Below, one piece after another: positions 54,354-64,000 of a stretch of DNA of 64,000 nucleotides. Both the position numbers and the translations under genes were made by a program. Under the pieces are notes generated by a model. The model was not told the DNA's origin. It searched no databases and saw only the letters and a list, made by a program, of their open reading frames with translations. The number at the start of each line of letters is the position of its first letter. Position 1 is the first letter of the stretch. This stretch comes from Pseudomonas sp. IAC-BECa141 (GTDB lineage Bacteria > Pseudomonadota > Gammaproteobacteria > Pseudomonadales > Pseudomonadaceae): NCBI RefSeq assembly GCF_020544405.1, contig NZ_CP065410.1:2914001-2978000 (forward strand), given 5' to 3'.

Positions 54354-55172
54354 TCAGGCTGGCGATCCGGCAGAACTCCACCAGGTCCGACTCTTCCATG
54401 AAGTCGACATGATGATGTTGCACTTCAACGCCCAGTCGCTCTTATCCAGATCAAACCATTCGTTCAGCTTGTCATGGATATCGACGGGGCCGCCGAGGGC
54501 GGTGTAGCTGGTGGCGGATAAAGACCAGAGCCGCCAGCTACCAGGAGGGCTTTGCAAAACTCTGTCAATGAACTGCCTCAGTTCTTCAGGATTGGTAATG
54601 CCGCTACCGGACCATTGATGATTGACGACGTCATGAAATGCATTGTGTTCCAGCTGCCAATGAGACTTGGCCGCTGCAAACACGCGCTGTTGGGGGCTGA
54701 TTCGCTTGAGTTCACGAAGACTCAGAGTTGCATTCTGGCGGGGAACAAGACGTTGCCCCAGAAATTGGATGATTATTTTATTGAAGTAGTCGTAATCAAA
54801 ATCGGCGCCATCGAGGCTGTGAAAATCCAGAATAATGAACTCATCCGGATTGTTCTCAAGAAACGCTTTGACATCCACTACCAGATTTTTCAGGGTTCTA
54901 GAATTTCGATATCCATTGTGGTGAGCGATGAACTTTTCCAGCTCTTTGGCCTTCGCGTCATAAGTCAGACGAATGTCGAGTACCCTGGAACCGTTATTCA
55001 GCTGGGCAAAAAAACTGTCATGCTGGCAGGCGAGCCAGTGGCGCGGAGGACCGAAAACCGGATAGGAAGCTTTCCAGTCACTGCCGGCGTTATGGGTGCC
55101 CGGCAATGACAGTTCAAATATCGACAGTGAATCAATGGCGGGAGTCGATCCCATCCAGTTATGAGTGCTCAT
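54354..55172 (-). CDS. PI-PLC-X domain protein with probable C-terminal frameshift
   Basis: 272 residues from MSTHNWMGS (55172; AGGATGC in front). PI-PLC-X fold: first catalytic His27 in LSLPGTHNAGS, VLDIRLTYD, second His at 84/85 in FIAHHNGYR, then DEFIILDFHSLDG. Near 54408-54418 the frame shifts. After KCNII the read frame goes MSTSWKSRTWW..., while the frame one base over continues VDFMEESDLVEFCRIAS to a stop at 54328, which looks like the natural C-terminus. One C missing from an ATCATCATC tract would explain it. No signal peptide, AT-richer than neighbours. Ligand or substrate unknown. Confidence 0.72.
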   Translation of the reverse strand: MSTHNWMGSTPAIDSLSIFELSLPGTHNAGSDWKASYPVFGPPRHWLACQHDSFFAQLNNGSRVLDIRLTYDAKAKELEKFIAHHNGYRNSRTLKNLVVDVKAFLENNPDEFIILDFHSLDGADFDYDYFNKIIIQFLGQRLVPRQNATLSLRELKRISPQQRVFAAAKSHWQLEHNAFHDVVNHQWSGSGITNPEELRQFIDRVLQSPPGSWRLWSLSATSYTALGGPVDIHDKLNEWFDLDKSDWALKCNIIMSTSWKSRTWWSSAGSPA

Positions 55173-55322
55173 GAATGCATCCTGCATGTATTGAAGTAGT
55201 GTGCTGCGTTGCGAAACAGTCAAGGCAGCACTTGCAGGGTCTTTATAATGTCTGGCTTTTTAGTTGACCATTTGGAGTTTGATTCAACGTGTTGGCGAAT
55301 GTTTTTTTAGTTGTCTGGAGAA

Positions 55323-56612
55323 TTATTTATTCTGGTTTTTGGCTTCAATCCACTGCGACATATATTGCGTGCTCTTGTGCGAATGGTGGCGCAACATGCT
55401 GCCCATGAAGTTTTGACGTCTTAGTTGAACAAGGTTTTTGCGACATTCCTGCAACTTTTCGATCAATGCCGGTCCATGTATCGCTTGCGGGTAAACGTCG
55501 TTGAGCAGTGCTTGCCCCTGAGACTGAGCGGCTTGCCAACGGACCTCGTCGCGATAGAGCTCAACGGCGGCATTGGCCAGATCCTGCGCCGTACGACAAA
55601 TGGCACCCGGCCAGGGTTGGTCGGTGCGCATGCCTTCGGCGCCGATCGGCGTAGTGACGCTCGGCGTTCCGCAGAGCATGGCATCGATCAGTTTGCCTTT
55701 GATGCCGGCGCCGAAACGCAAGGGTGCCAGGCAGATGCGCGCTTCGGACATGACCTGCAACGCATCTTCCGCCCAGTTCATGATGTGAAAACCCTGCGCC
55801 GCGTTGTGCATAGCGGCTGCCTTGGGCGGCGTATAGGCGCCGTAGATGTGTAATTGTGCTTTCGGGAGTTGCGCGCGGATCAGCGGCCAGATGGTTGATT
55901 TCATCCATAAAACCGCGTCCCAGTTCGGCGCGTGGCGGAAGTTGCCGATACTGAGGAAGTTCGCGCGCTCTTCAAATGTTTTTGCTGGAACGCGGGCCGG
56001 TTCGACCATCAACGGGCACCAGTGCAACAACTCGGGCGGCAATTTGAACTGCTGCACCAGCAACTCGATTTCTACCGGCGAGATCATAAGGTTCAGATCA
56101 CAGCGGTAGAGCGCGGCAATCTCGCGCTTGGCCAGATCGGTGTCAGCCATCAATTCGAACTCTTCGCGCAGCGCAGGTGCGAACAGTGCATGGAAGTCGT
56201 CAGCGTCATCGCTGCTCTTCAGCCGATCCTTCAAACGTTGATGACGAGCGTGCCGCAAACTCTGCAAGTCCGATGTTTCCAGTACGCGCAGAGCATTGGG
56301 GCAGTGTTTTTCCACGCGCCAGCCGAATTGTTCTTCGATCATGAACTGGTCGAACAGCACGATATCCGGCGCCAGCTCGCTGACGAAGACATCAAAGCTG
56401 CTTTTGTTCAATTCGATCGGAACAGTGCGAATGCCCAATTCGGCAAGATCGGCCGGATGTTCGCCAACGCCTGCGGGGCTGGCAAAAGTAATGTCCCAGC
56501 CCTGTTGCAGGAAGGTCTCAAGAATCTGCATCACATGCCCGCTCGCTGCGGAGGAACGGGGTTCCGGCCAGACGTAACCAATGACGAGGACTTTGGTTGC
56601 GGGCTGACTCAT
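55323..56612 (-). CDS. Glycosyltransferase, GT4-type
   Basis: 429 residues. The C-terminal half has the family pattern LSIGNFRHAPNWDAVLWMKSTIWPLIR, LHIYGAYTPPKA and LAPLRFGAGIKGKLIDAMLCGTPSVTTPIGAEGM, with the E-x7-E-like donor site (Glu-containing GAEGMRTDQP). Start at 56612 (MSQPATKVLVIGYVWPEPRSS) has AGGAAATACC before it. Acceptor and donor sugar unknown. No neighbouring polysaccharide gene; downstream lies the PI-PLC-X gene in the same direction, which is AT-rich and may have been acquired separately. Confidence 0.8.
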   Translation of the reverse strand: MSQPATKVLVIGYVWPEPRSSAASGHVMQILETFLQQGWDITFASPAGVGEHPADLAELGIRTVPIELNKSSFDVFVSELAPDIVLFDQFMIEEQFGWRVEKHCPNALRVLETSDLQSLRHARHQRLKDRLKSSDDADDFHALFAPALREEFELMADTDLAKREIAALYRCDLNLMISPVEIELLVQQFKLPPELLHWCPLMVEPARVPAKTFEERANFLSIGNFRHAPNWDAVLWMKSTIWPLIRAQLPKAQLHIYGAYTPPKAAAMHNAAQGFHIMNWAEDALQVMSEARICLAPLRFGAGIKGKLIDAMLCGTPSVTTPIGAEGMRTDQPWPGAICRTAQDLANAAVELYRDEVRWQAAQSQGQALLNDVYPQAIHGPALIEKLQECRKNLVQLRRQNFMGSMLRHHSHKSTQYMSQWIEAKNQNK

Positions 56613-56707
56613 GAAAAGGTATTTCCTGAAGAACGAGAGAGAAGAAGAAAAAACGCGCGGATTAGAACATATCCTGAGGTTGAATCCGCGCTGCAAAGCC
56701 GTTTGCG

Positions 56708-57073
56708 TCAGTGTTGACCCAGAACGCTCTTCACCTTGTCGCGCAGTTGATCGATCGAAAACGGTTTGCCGATCACATGCATATCTGCCGGCACTTCAAT
56801 GGTCTCGGCATAACCGCTGGCAAACAGAATCGGCAGTGAAGGGCGAATTGTGCGGGCTTCGGTGGCCAGCTGACGGCCATCCATGATCGGCAGACCGACG
56901 TCGGTCATCATCAGATCAATGTGCTGATTCACATCCTTGAGGATTTCCAGCGCCTGTTCGCTGCCATCGGCTTCCAGAACCTTGAACTCCAATTCCTCCA
57001 GTACATCGACGATCAGCATGCGCACGATGGCGTCGTCTTCTACTACAAGGATGGTGGACGTGGTGCTGGACAT
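56708..57073 (-). CDS. Single-domain response regulator (CheY-like)
   Basis: 121 residues: acidic pair VVEDD (10-14), phospho-acceptor Asp58 in MMTDVGLP, Lys in VIGKPF. Start chosen at 57073 (MSSTTSTILVVEDD) because the upstream reading is non-homologous leader. Divergent from the hybrid kinase at 57337, with which it probably exchanges phosphate. Confidence 0.9.
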   Translation of the reverse strand: MSSTTSTILVVEDDAIVRMLIVDVLEELEFKVLEADGSEQALEILKDVNQHIDLMMTDVGLPIMDGRQLATEARTIRPSLPILFASGYAETIEVPADMHVIGKPFSIDQLRDKVKSVLGQH

Positions 57074-57336
57074 AATGGCGGCTCTCAAGAATGGGGGACG
57101 GGGCGCCGGTCGATCAAAAATGCCGGGCTCTTGCATGAGTAAGTGGCGCATAGCCACAAGTTCCCGGATGGATACAAAAAAGAATAGGCGCAAACGGGTG
57201 GGCAAGGATAACCGCTGGCCTGCGATTCGGCGCAGGCAAATGTAGGAAAACGATACTAAAACTGTGAGAAAAATGGATCCATGCCGCTGTTTTGGGGCAA
57301 ACTCCCTGGTTTTCACCAGTTCGACAAGGCTGCCAC

Positions 57337-60300
57337 ATGTCCTCTCCGTCTTCGGTTGATGAGCAACGGTTTCGCAAACTTCTGAGCCGCAACGTCAGTT
57401 TGCCGTTGGGCGTCGGCTTCATCAGTGCCGTGTTCTTCGTTTCGCTGATCACTTATCTGTTGTCCGTGATTCAGTGGGTGGAGCACACCGACCGGGTGAT
57501 CAATAACGCCAACGAAGCGGTGAAACTCACCGTGGACCTGGAAACCGGCATGCGCGGTTTTCTGCTCAGCGGCGACGAGCATTTCCTCGACCCGTACGAG
57601 ACGGCCAAGCCGCGCATCGCCGTGGCGCTAAGCACCTTGCTTGAACTGACTGCCGACAATCCGGCGCAGACCGATCGCCTGCGTCGTCTTCAGGCGCTGC
57701 AAACCGAATGGGCGACGTATGCGCAGTCGATGATCGATCTGCAACGCGCGAGCGGTGACTACAAGGCAGCAGTCAAAGCGGGCAAGGGCAAGCGCCTGAC
57801 CGACGAAATACGTAAACAGTTCGAAGACGTGATTGAAACCGAACAGCTTCTGCGTGCTTCACGCAACGAAGACGTGCGCCGCACCACGATCTGGAGCATC
57901 AGCCTCTACCTGCTGTTCGTGGCCGGCATCAGCGGCCTGCTGGCCTATGTAGGCCGGCGCGATCTGCTCAACCTGTCCCAAAGCTATGGCGCAACCCTGG
58001 CGGCGCAAGAGGCCAGCGCGCTTCGTCTGGAGCAGCAAGCCTGGCTGCGCAATGGCCAGACTCAGCTTGCAGAGCAGGTATTGGGGCAACTGACGCTCAA
58101 TCTGCTGGGGCGCAACATTTTGCAATTCTGTGCCCAGTACCTTGGCAGCGCTGTCGCTGCTTTGTATGTGCGCGAAGAACATGGTGGCCTCAAACGCGTG
58201 GCGACCTACGGTTTCTCCCGCGAGCAGGAACAACAGGATCAATCGATCTACAGCGACGAAGGCCTTGTCGGTCAGGTCGCCCAGCAGGCCCGGCTGATTC
58301 GACTCGATTCGGTGCCGTCCGACTATTTCAAGGTCAGCTCCGGCCTGGGCGAAGGCCTGCCGCACAGCGTGCTGGTGGTGCCGACCAGCGATGACGAACG
58401 GGTCAACGGCGTGATTGAACTGGGTTTCCTGCGTCCGCTCACCGATCGTGATGTGGCGTTGCTGGAACTGATCGCCGGCAACATCGGCACCTCCATCGAA
58501 GCGGCGCGCTATCGCCAACGCTTGCAGGAAGTGCTCGCCGAAACCCAGCAACTCAACGAAGAGCTGCAGGTGCAACAGGAGGAGCTGAAGACCGCCAACG
58601 AAGAGCTGGAAGAACAGTCGCGGATTCTCAAGGAATCCCAGGCGCATCTGGAAACCCAGCAAATCGAACTGGAACAGACCAACGAGCAACTGGCCGAACA
58701 GGCCCAGACTCTGGCCGAGCAGCGCGATGCCATGGACCAGAAGAACACCGAGCTCAATCAGGCCCAGATCCAGCTCGAAGAACGCGCCGAAGAGTTGCAG
58801 CGTTCAAGCAAGTACAAGTCCGAATTCCTGGCCAACATGTCCCACGAACTGCGCACGCCGCTGAACAGCTCGCTGATCCTGGCCAAGCTGTTGGCGGAAA
58901 ACCCGCAGGAAAACCTCAGTGCCGAGCAGGTCAAGTTTGCCGAGTCGATCTATTCCGCCGGCAACGATCTACTCAACCTGATCAACGACATTCTCGACAT
59001 TTCCAAAGTGGAAGCCGGCAAACTCGAAGTGATGCCGGAAAACACCAGCGTCGCGCGTCTGGCCGACAGCCTGCGCAGCCTGTTCGAACCGCTGGCGGCG
59101 GAAAAGAAACTGACGTTCAACGTCGAATTGCAGCCTGATGCACCGATCACCCTGTTTACCGACCGTCAGCGTCTGGAACAGGTGATCAAGAATCTGCTGT
59201 CCAATGCGGTGAAATTCACCGAGCACGGGACTGTCAGCCTGACCATCGCCGGCCAGCCGGACGATCGCATTGGCTTCATTGTGCGCGATTCGGGAATCGG
59301 GATTGCGCAGGATCAACAGGAAAGTATTTTCGAAGCCTTCCGCCAGGCCGACGGCACCACCAACCGCAAATACGGCGGCACCGGGTTGGGTCTGTCGATT
59401 TCCCGGGATCTGGCGACGCTGTTGGGCGGTTCGATCAGCGTCAGCAGTGCGCCGGGGCAGGGCAGTACTTTCACTCTGGTGTTGCCGCAGCAATACCGTG
59501 AGCCGGGTGACACGCCGATAACGCCGTTGACCTTCACCCCACCGGCCTCTACGCCGGTCATCGCGCCCGTGGCGTCCGTGGCGGCGGTTTCGCCTCTGGC
59601 GCCGGTCCACATCCCGCGCTTCGACGATGATCGCAACAAGGCGCCGTTCAATACTCGTTGCATCCTGGTGGTGGAAGACGAGCCGAATTTTGCGCACATC
59701 CTCTACGATCTGGCCCACGAACTGGGCTATCAGTGCCTGGTTGCCCACGGCGCCGACGAAGGTTACGACCTGGCGAAAGAGTTCGTGCCGGACGCGATCC
59801 TGCTGGACATGCGCCTGCCGGACCACTCGGGCCTGACCGTCCTGCAACGCCTGAAAGAACACGCCGAAACCCGGCACATTCCGGTGCATGTGATTTCCGT
59901 GGAAGACCGTGTCGAAGCAGCGATGCACATGGGCGCCATCGGTTATGCGGTCAAACCGACCACTCGCGAAGAACTCAAGGATGTGTTCGCCCGTCTGGAA
60001 GCCAAGCTGACCCAGAAGGTCAAACGCGTACTGCTGGTCGAGGACGACGATCTGCAACGGGAAAGCATCGCCCGGCTGATCGGCGACGACGACATCGAGA
60101 TCACCGCCGTCGGCCTGGCACAGGACGCGCTGGAGTTATTGCGCACGACGATATTCGATTGCATGGTCATCGACCTGAAGCTGCCGGACATGCTCGGCAA
60201 CGAATTGCTCAAGCGAATGTCCACCGAGGACATCTGCTCGTTCCCGCCGGTCATCGTCTATACCGGACGCAACCTGACCCGCGACGAAGAGTCCGACCTG

Positions 60301-60837
60301 CGCAAGTATTCGCGCTCGATCATCATCAAGGGCGCGCGCTCGCCGGAGCGTTTGCTGGATGAGGTCACACTCTTTTTGCACAAAGTCGAATCGCAGTTGT
60401 CCCATGAACGGCAGAAGATGCTCAAGACCGCCCGCAGCCGCGACAAGGTCTTCGAAGGTCGGAAAGTGTTGCTGGTAGACGACGATGTGCGCAACATCTT
60501 CGCCCTGACCAGCGCGCTGGAAACCAAGGGTGCAGTCGTGGTCATCGGCCGTAACGGCCGTGAAGCGATTGAAAAACTGAATGAAGTCGAGGACATCGAC
60601 CTGGTGCTGATGGACGTGATGATGCCGGAAATGGATGGGTTTGAAGCCACCATGGAAATCCGCAAGGATCCGCGCTGGCGCAAGCTGCCGATCATCGCGG
60701 TGACGGCCAAGGCCATGAAGGATGATCAGGAGCGTTGCCTGCAGGCGGGCGCCAATGATTACCTGGCCAAGCCCATCGACCTGGATCGCCTGTTCTCGCT
60801 GATTCGCGTGTGGTTACCGAAGATGGAACGCATTTAG
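57337..60837 (+). CDS. Hybrid histidine kinase: CHASE3-GAF-kinase-three receivers
   Basis: 1166 residues. Membrane helices near 20-43 and 188-206 enclose a CHASE3 periplasmic domain. Then a GAF domain (about 230-390), a long coiled coil (395-495), HisKA with His503 in [16 protein letters not shown], and HATPase with [13 protein letters not shown] and [10 protein letters not shown]. Three receivers follow with Asp824 ([12 protein letters not shown]), Asp946 ([10 protein letters not shown]) and Asp1093 ([12 protein letters not shown]). Stop at 60835-60837 overlaps the CheR start. Three receivers suggest a multi-step phosphorelay or sink. Confidence 0.95.
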   Translation: MSSPSSVDEQRFRKLLSRNVSLPLGVGFISAVFFVSLITYLLSVIQWVEHTDRVINNANEAVKLTVDLETGMRGFLLSGDEHFLDPYETAKPRIAVALSTLLELTADNPAQTDRLRRLQALQTEWATYAQSMIDLQRASGDYKAAVKAGKGKRLTDEIRKQFEDVIETEQLLRASRNEDVRRTTIWSISLYLLFVAGISGLLAYVGRRDLLNLSQSYGATLAAQEASALRLEQQAWLRNGQTQLAEQVLGQLTLNLLGRNILQFCAQYLGSAVAALYVREEHGGLKRVATYGFSREQEQQDQSIYSDEGLVGQVAQQARLIRLDSVPSDYFKVSSGLGEGLPHSVLVVPTSDDERVNGVIELGFLRPLTDRDVALLELIAGNIGTSIEAARYRQRLQEVLAETQQLNEELQVQQEELKTANEELEEQSRILKESQAHLETQQIELEQTNEQLAEQAQTLAEQRDAMDQKNTELNQAQIQLEERAEELQRSSKYKSEFLANMSHELRTPLNSSLILAKLLAENPQENLSAEQVKFAESIYSAGNDLLNLINDILDISKVEAGKLEVMPENTSVARLADSLRSLFEPLAAEKKLTFNVELQPDAPITLFTDRQRLEQVIKNLLSNAVKFTEHGTVSLTIAGQPDDRIGFIVRDSGIGIAQDQQESIFEAFRQADGTTNRKYGGTGLGLSISRDLATLLGGSISVSSAPGQGSTFTLVLPQQYREPGDTPITPLTFTPPASTPVIAPVASVAAVSPLAPVHIPRFDDDRNKAPFNTRCILVVEDEPNFAHILYDLAHELGYQCLVAHGADEGYDLAKEFVPDAILLDMRLPDHSGLTVLQRLKEHAETRHIPVHVISVEDRVEAAMHMGAIGYAVKPTTREELKDVFARLEAKLTQKVKRVLLVEDDDLQRESIARLIGDDDIEITAVGLAQDALELLRTTIFDCMVIDLKLPDMLGNELLKRMSTEDICSFPPVIVYTGRNLTRDEESDLRKYSRSIIIKGARSPERLLDEVTLFLHKVESQLSHERQKMLKTARSRDKVFEGRKVLLVDDDVRNIFALTSALETKGAVVVIGRNGREAIEKLNEVEDIDLVLMDVMMPEMDGFEATMEIRKDPRWRKLPIIAVTAKAMKDDQERCLQAGANDYLAKPIDLDRLFSLIRVWLPKMERI

Positions 60838-61670
60838 TGGAACGTAGTCATCACGTTGAACGAAACAGTGAAATCGAACTGCGGCTGCTGATCGAGGCGA
60901 TTTATCTCAAATACAGCTATGACTTTCGCGATTACTCTGGCGCTTCGATCAAGCGCCGGGTGCAACATGCGCTGAGCCAGTTCGAATGCGCGACCATCTC
61001 GGCCTTGCAGGAGAAAGTCCTGCACGACCCGACGGCGTTCATGCAGTTGCTGCAATTGCTGACGATCCCGGTCAGCGAGATGTTCCGCGATCCGTCGCAC
61101 TTCCTGGCGATCCGTCAGGAAGTGGTGCCGCTGCTCAGGACCTATCCGTCGATCAAGATCTGGATCGCGGGGTGCAGCACCGGCGAGGAGGTCTACTCGA
61201 TGGCGATCCTGCTGCGCGAAGAGGGCCTGCTTGATCGCACGATCATCTACGCCACCGACATCAACCCGCGCTCGCTGGAAAAGGCCAAGCAGGGGATCTT
61301 TTCGATGGAGAACGTGCGCGCCTACACCGCCAACTATCAGCAGGCCGGTGGCCAGCGCTCGTTCGCCGACTACTACACTGCTGCCTATGGCTACGCGATT
61401 TTCGACAAGAGCCTGTGCGAGAACGTGACCTTCGCCGATCACAGCCTGGCGACCGATAGCGTATTCTCCGAAACCCAATTAATTTCATGTCGTAACGTGT
61501 TGATTTATTTCAACAAAAAACTTCAGGATCGAGCGTTTGGGTTGTTTCACGAATCGTTGTGCCACCGCGGTTTTCTGGTGTTGGGCAGCAAGGAAACTCT
61601 GGATTTCTCCGGCTATTCCAACCAGTTCGAACCGCTGGTGAAACAAGAACGGATCTACCGAAAAACATGA
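60837..61670 (+). CDS. CheR-type protein methyltransferase
   Basis: 277 residues from GTG at 60837, which overlaps the kinase stop (TAGTG). N-terminal CheR_N helices, then a SAM-dependent domain with IWIAGCSTGEEVYSMAILLRE and ATDINPRSLEKAKQGIFS, and SCRNVLIYFNKK. Methylates glutamates in chemoreceptors in the canonical system. No receptor and no CheA are in this cluster. Overlaps CheB by ATGA. Confidence 0.93.
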   Translation: MERSHHVERNSEIELRLLIEAIYLKYSYDFRDYSGASIKRRVQHALSQFECATISALQEKVLHDPTAFMQLLQLLTIPVSEMFRDPSHFLAIRQEVVPLLRTYPSIKIWIAGCSTGEEVYSMAILLREEGLLDRTIIYATDINPRSLEKAKQGIFSMENVRAYTANYQQAGGQRSFADYYTAAYGYAIFDKSLCENVTFADHSLATDSVFSETQLISCRNVLIYFNKKLQDRAFGLFHESLCHRGFLVLGSKETLDFSGYSNQFEPLVKQERIYRKT

Positions 61671-62260
61671 ACAGTGCAGCGGATTTGCCTCGGATCGAGG
61701 CGATTGTGATCGGAGCTTCTGCCGGTGGCGTCGAGGCGTTGCTGAACTTGCTCGGTTCATTAAAGGCCGGATTCGGGCTGCCGATCATCATCGTGTTGCA
61801 TTTGCCTGAAGAGCGCCGCAGCCAGCTCGCCGATGTGTTCGCCCGACGGCTGACGTTGCCGGTGGCAGAAGCCATCGACAAACAGGACATCACCCCCGGC
61901 ACCGTGTATTTCGCGACGCCGGGCTATCACTTGTCGATAGAGCAGGATTTCTCCTTGTCGCTGAGTCTTGAAGACCGTCTGCATCACTCGCGGCCTTCGA
62001 TCGACTTCCTGTTCGAATCCGCCGCCGATGCCTACGGGCCGACGCTGGCTGCAGTGTTGCTGACGGGTGCCAACCACGATGGCGCGCGGGGCCTGGCGCA
62101 AGTCAAACGCCAGGGCGGGCTGACCATCGTGCAAGACCCGGACGAGGCGCAGGTCGCGACAATGCCACGCGCGGCGCTGAAGACACATCAACCGGATTAC
62201 ATTCTTCCCATCCACGGCATCGGCCGTCTGCTTGTCGAGCTGGAACGAATCGCATGCTGA
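61667..62260 (+). CDS. Receiver-less CheB-type methylesterase
   Basis: 197 residues. Catalytic triad Ser18 (GASAGGVEA), His45 (VLHLPEE), Asp138 (GANHDGARG). The usual N-terminal receiver domain of CheB is missing, so phosphorylation-dependent control must come from another protein. Coupled to CheR by ATGA and to the next kinase by a 7-base overlap. Confidence 0.93.
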   Translation: MNSAADLPRIEAIVIGASAGGVEALLNLLGSLKAGFGLPIIIVLHLPEERRSQLADVFARRLTLPVAEAIDKQDITPGTVYFATPGYHLSIEQDFSLSLSLEDRLHHSRPSIDFLFESAADAYGPTLAAVLLTGANHDGARGLAQVKRQGGLTIVQDPDEAQVATMPRAALKTHQPDYILPIHGIGRLLVELERIAC

Positions 62261-63468
62261 GTAATATCCAGGCAAAACTGCTGATCGTCGACGATCTGCC
62301 CGAGAACCTGCTGGCCCTCGAAGCGCTGATCAAACGCGAAGACCGCACCGTCTATAAAGCGCTGTCGGCGGACGAAGCGCTGTCGCTGCTGCTGCAACAC
62401 GAATTCGCCATGGCCATCCTCGACGTGCAGATGCCCGGCATGAACGGCTTCGAGCTGGCCGAACTGATGCGCGGCACCGAGAAAACCAAGAACATCCCGA
62501 TCATCTTTGTCAGCGCCGCCGGCCGTGAACTCAATTATGCGTTCAAGGGCTATGAAAGCGGGGCGGTGGACTTTCTGCACAAGCCGCTGGATATCCATGC
62601 GGTGAAGAGCAAGGTCAACGTCTTCGTCGACCTGTACCGCCAGAGCAAGGCGATGAAGCAACAGGTCGAAGCGCTCGAGCAGAGCCGGCGTGAGCAGGAA
62701 GCGCTGTTGCAGCAACTGCAAAGCACTCAGGGCGAACTGGAGCAGGCGGTGCGCATGCGCGACGATTTCATGTCGATCGTCGCCCATGAAGTACGTACGC
62801 CGCTCAACGGCCTTATTCTCGAAACCCAACTGCGCAAGATGCACCTGGCCCGGGACAACGCCGCCGCATTCACCCTCGACAAGATGCACGCCATGGTCGA
62901 CCGCGACGAGCGCCAGATCAAAAGCCTGATCCGACTGATCGAAGACATGCTCGACGTTTCGCGGATTCGCACCGGCAAGTTGTCGATCCGACCGAGTCGC
63001 TTTGACCTCGTGCAGTTGGTGGGCACTCTGCTGGAGAATTTCGCCCAGCAGATCGAAGCCGCCGAGACTGAGGTCAGTTTCACCGCGACCGAACCGGTGG
63101 AAGGGCAGTGGGACGAATTCCGTATCGAGCAAGTGGTGTCGAACCTGCTGACCAATGCCTTGCGTTATGGCGGTAAAAGTCCGATCCAGGTTCGGGTTTA
63201 TCGAGAAGACGATGAAGCCCGGATCGAAGTTCAGGATCAGGGCATCGGCATCAGCGAAGAAAATCAGAAGCGCATTTTTCAACAGTTTGAACGTGTCTCC
63301 GCCAAGACGGTGGTGGCCGGCCTCGGGCTGGGGTTGTTCATTTCCGAACAGATCGTCGCCGCCCATGGCGGCTCCATCGTCGTCGAAAGCAAGATCAACG
63401 AGGGCGCCCTGTTTCGCGTCTGTCTGCCGCTCCAGGAAAACGGCAAAACAAACGCAACCTCTGAGTGA
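62254..63468 (+). CDS. REC-histidine kinase (soluble)
   Basis: 404 residues. N-terminal receiver with Asp57 (AILDVQMPG), coiled coil about 130-168, HisKA with His178 in MSIVAHEVRTPLNGL, HATPase with NLLTNALRYGG and GLGLGLFISEQI. No membrane helix, so cytosolic. Overlaps CheB at its start and the next frame at its end (GTGA), so it belongs to the same transcript. Its receiver can be phosphorylated by the upstream hybrid kinase and then govern this kinase. Confidence 0.94.
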   Translation: MLSNIQAKLLIVDDLPENLLALEALIKREDRTVYKALSADEALSLLLQHEFAMAILDVQMPGMNGFELAELMRGTEKTKNIPIIFVSAAGRELNYAFKGYESGAVDFLHKPLDIHAVKSKVNVFVDLYRQSKAMKQQVEALEQSRREQEALLQQLQSTQGELEQAVRMRDDFMSIVAHEVRTPLNGLILETQLRKMHLARDNAAAFTLDKMHAMVDRDERQIKSLIRLIEDMLDVSRIRTGKLSIRPSRFDLVQLVGTLLENFAQQIEAAETEVSFTATEPVEGQWDEFRIEQVVSNLLTNALRYGGKSPIQVRVYREDDEARIEVQDQGIGISEENQKRIFQQFERVSAKTVVAGLGLGLFISEQIVAAHGGSIVVESKINEGALFRVCLPLQENGKTNATSE

Positions 63469-63512
63469 CCACACGGTCGTATCAGCAGCTATTGAACGAA
63501 CAAAGGCTTCCC

Positions 63513-63890
63513 ATGAGCGTAGATGCACAAGATGTAGTACTCGTCGTCGAGGACGAACCGGTGATCCTGATGGTCCTGACAGACTATCTGTCAAGCCAGG
63601 GCTATCGCGTATTGCAGGCCGAAAACGGCGAGCAGGCGTTCGAGATTCTGGCGAGCAAGCCGCATCTGGACATGTTGATTACTGATTTTCGCCTGCCTGG
63701 CGGGATCTCCGGCGTGCAGATCGCCGAGCCCGCCGTCAAATTGCGCCCTGATCTGAAGGTGATCTTCATCAGCGGCTATCCGCAGGAAATCCGCGAGACC
63801 GGCAGCCCGATTACCCGCCGGGCGCCGATCCTGGAAAAACCATTCGATCTGGATGTGTTGCAGGAGAAGATTCAGGAACTGCTGGCCTGA
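63513..63890 (+). CDS. Single-domain response regulator
   Basis: 125 residues: VVEDEP, Asp58 in LITDFRLPGG, Lys in EKPFDLDV. Start at 63513 with AAAGGCTTCCC is preferred. A GTG overlapping the previous stop (63465) would add 16 residues and is possible. Likely phospho-receiver of the preceding kinase. Confidence 0.88.
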   Translation: MSVDAQDVVLVVEDEPVILMVLTDYLSSQGYRVLQAENGEQAFEILASKPHLDMLITDFRLPGGISGVQIAEPAVKLRPDLKVIFISGYPQEIRETGSPITRRAPILEKPFDLDVLQEKIQELLA

Positions 63891-63903
63891 GGCGTCAACC
63901 GCC

Positions 63904-64000
63904 TCAGTTCTTGATCATTTCCCGAACCTTTGCCGTCAGCAGATCGAAGGTGAACGGTTTGGTGATCATCTGCATGCCAGGATCGAGAAACCCGCCGCGC
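63904..64000 (-). CDS. C-terminal end of a receiver-domain protein, cut by window edge
   Basis: The minus-strand frame ending at TGA 63904 reads GFLDPGMQMITKPF then TFDLLTAKVREMIKN, the end of a receiver domain with conserved Lys-Pro. The rest lies beyond 64000, so whether it is a single receiver or a hybrid kinase is unknown. Convergent with the regulator ending at 63890. Confidence 0.75.
   Translation of the reverse strand, partial: RGGFLDPGMQMITKPFTFDLLTAKVREMIKN

Noticed and set aside
1..64000. tRNA, rRNA, CRISPR array, prophage or integrase genes
   Set aside because: None recognised by eye on either strand.

Overview
The window looks like a chromosomal segment of a fluorescent-group Pseudomonas. 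Evidence for this is the GC-rich coding sequence, a complete fapABCDEF functional-amyloid operon, an mtlEFGKDYZ-type mannitol operon with mtlR, several small Pseudomonas-typical families (DUF1652, DUF2790, DUF3077), and REP-type repeats with a GAGCAAGCTCGCTCCCACAG core. No rRNA, tRNA, CRISPR array, integrase or insertion sequence was seen. The window cuts a phosphoethanolamine transferase gene at the left edge and a receiver-domain gene at the right edge.

Layout. 1-4.6 kb: cptA-like fragment, a small coiled-coil gene, then the coupled set gnd-zwf-HAD phosphatase (oxidative pentose phosphate entry). 4.6-8 kb: nhaB antiporter, a delta-60 repeat protein and a small conserved gene. 8.3-14.8 kb: a sigma-54 activator convergent with fapABCDEF, which has a clear -24/-12 promoter and a hairpin between fapC and fapD. 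15-24 kb: nicotinamide riboside salvage (pnuC plus kinase), a chemoreceptor, uppP, DUF1294, a YjbR-like gene, LysR/azoR, a secreted-type hydrolase and an MFS exporter. 24-36 kb: an ABC-F ATPase (ybiT), lpxO-like hydroxylase, ku, a PQQ-type sugar dehydrogenase, a divergent pair made of a GNAT/C39-peptidase fusion and an RLAN/RimK-type ATP-grasp ligase followed by a CorA-type transporter, ecotin and small membrane or periplasmic genes.

36-42.3 kb: an orphan type VI secretion cargo module (vgrG, DUF4123 adaptor, DUF3304 putative immunity, DUF2235 effector). The last two genes are AT-richer than their surroundings, and the effector carries Asp where the lipase nucleophile Ser is expected. 42.6-54.3 kb: an OprD-type porin, an SLT-type lipoprotein and the mannitol operon. 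In the operon a binding protein, two permeases and an ATPase import the polyol, MtlD oxidises it to fructose, and the two kinases feed central metabolism. MtlR-type operator repeats, a sigma-70 promoter and a Crc-type CA motif precede mtlE. Two different repeat elements sit inside the operon, between mtlE/mtlF and mtlD/mtlY.

54.3-64 kb: a PI-PLC-X gene with a likely C-terminal frameshift, a glycosyltransferase, and a tightly coupled signalling cluster: a hybrid kinase with three receivers, CheR, receiver-less CheB, a REC-kinase and single receivers, with no dedicated chemoreceptor.

Main candidates for unusual biology are the GNAT-C39/ATP-grasp pair, the T6SS effector with a substituted nucleophile, the repeat-punctuated mtl operon, the FapC metal-ligand-rich segments with the fapC/fapD hairpin, and the alternative-pairing element over the start of the sigma-54 regulator.
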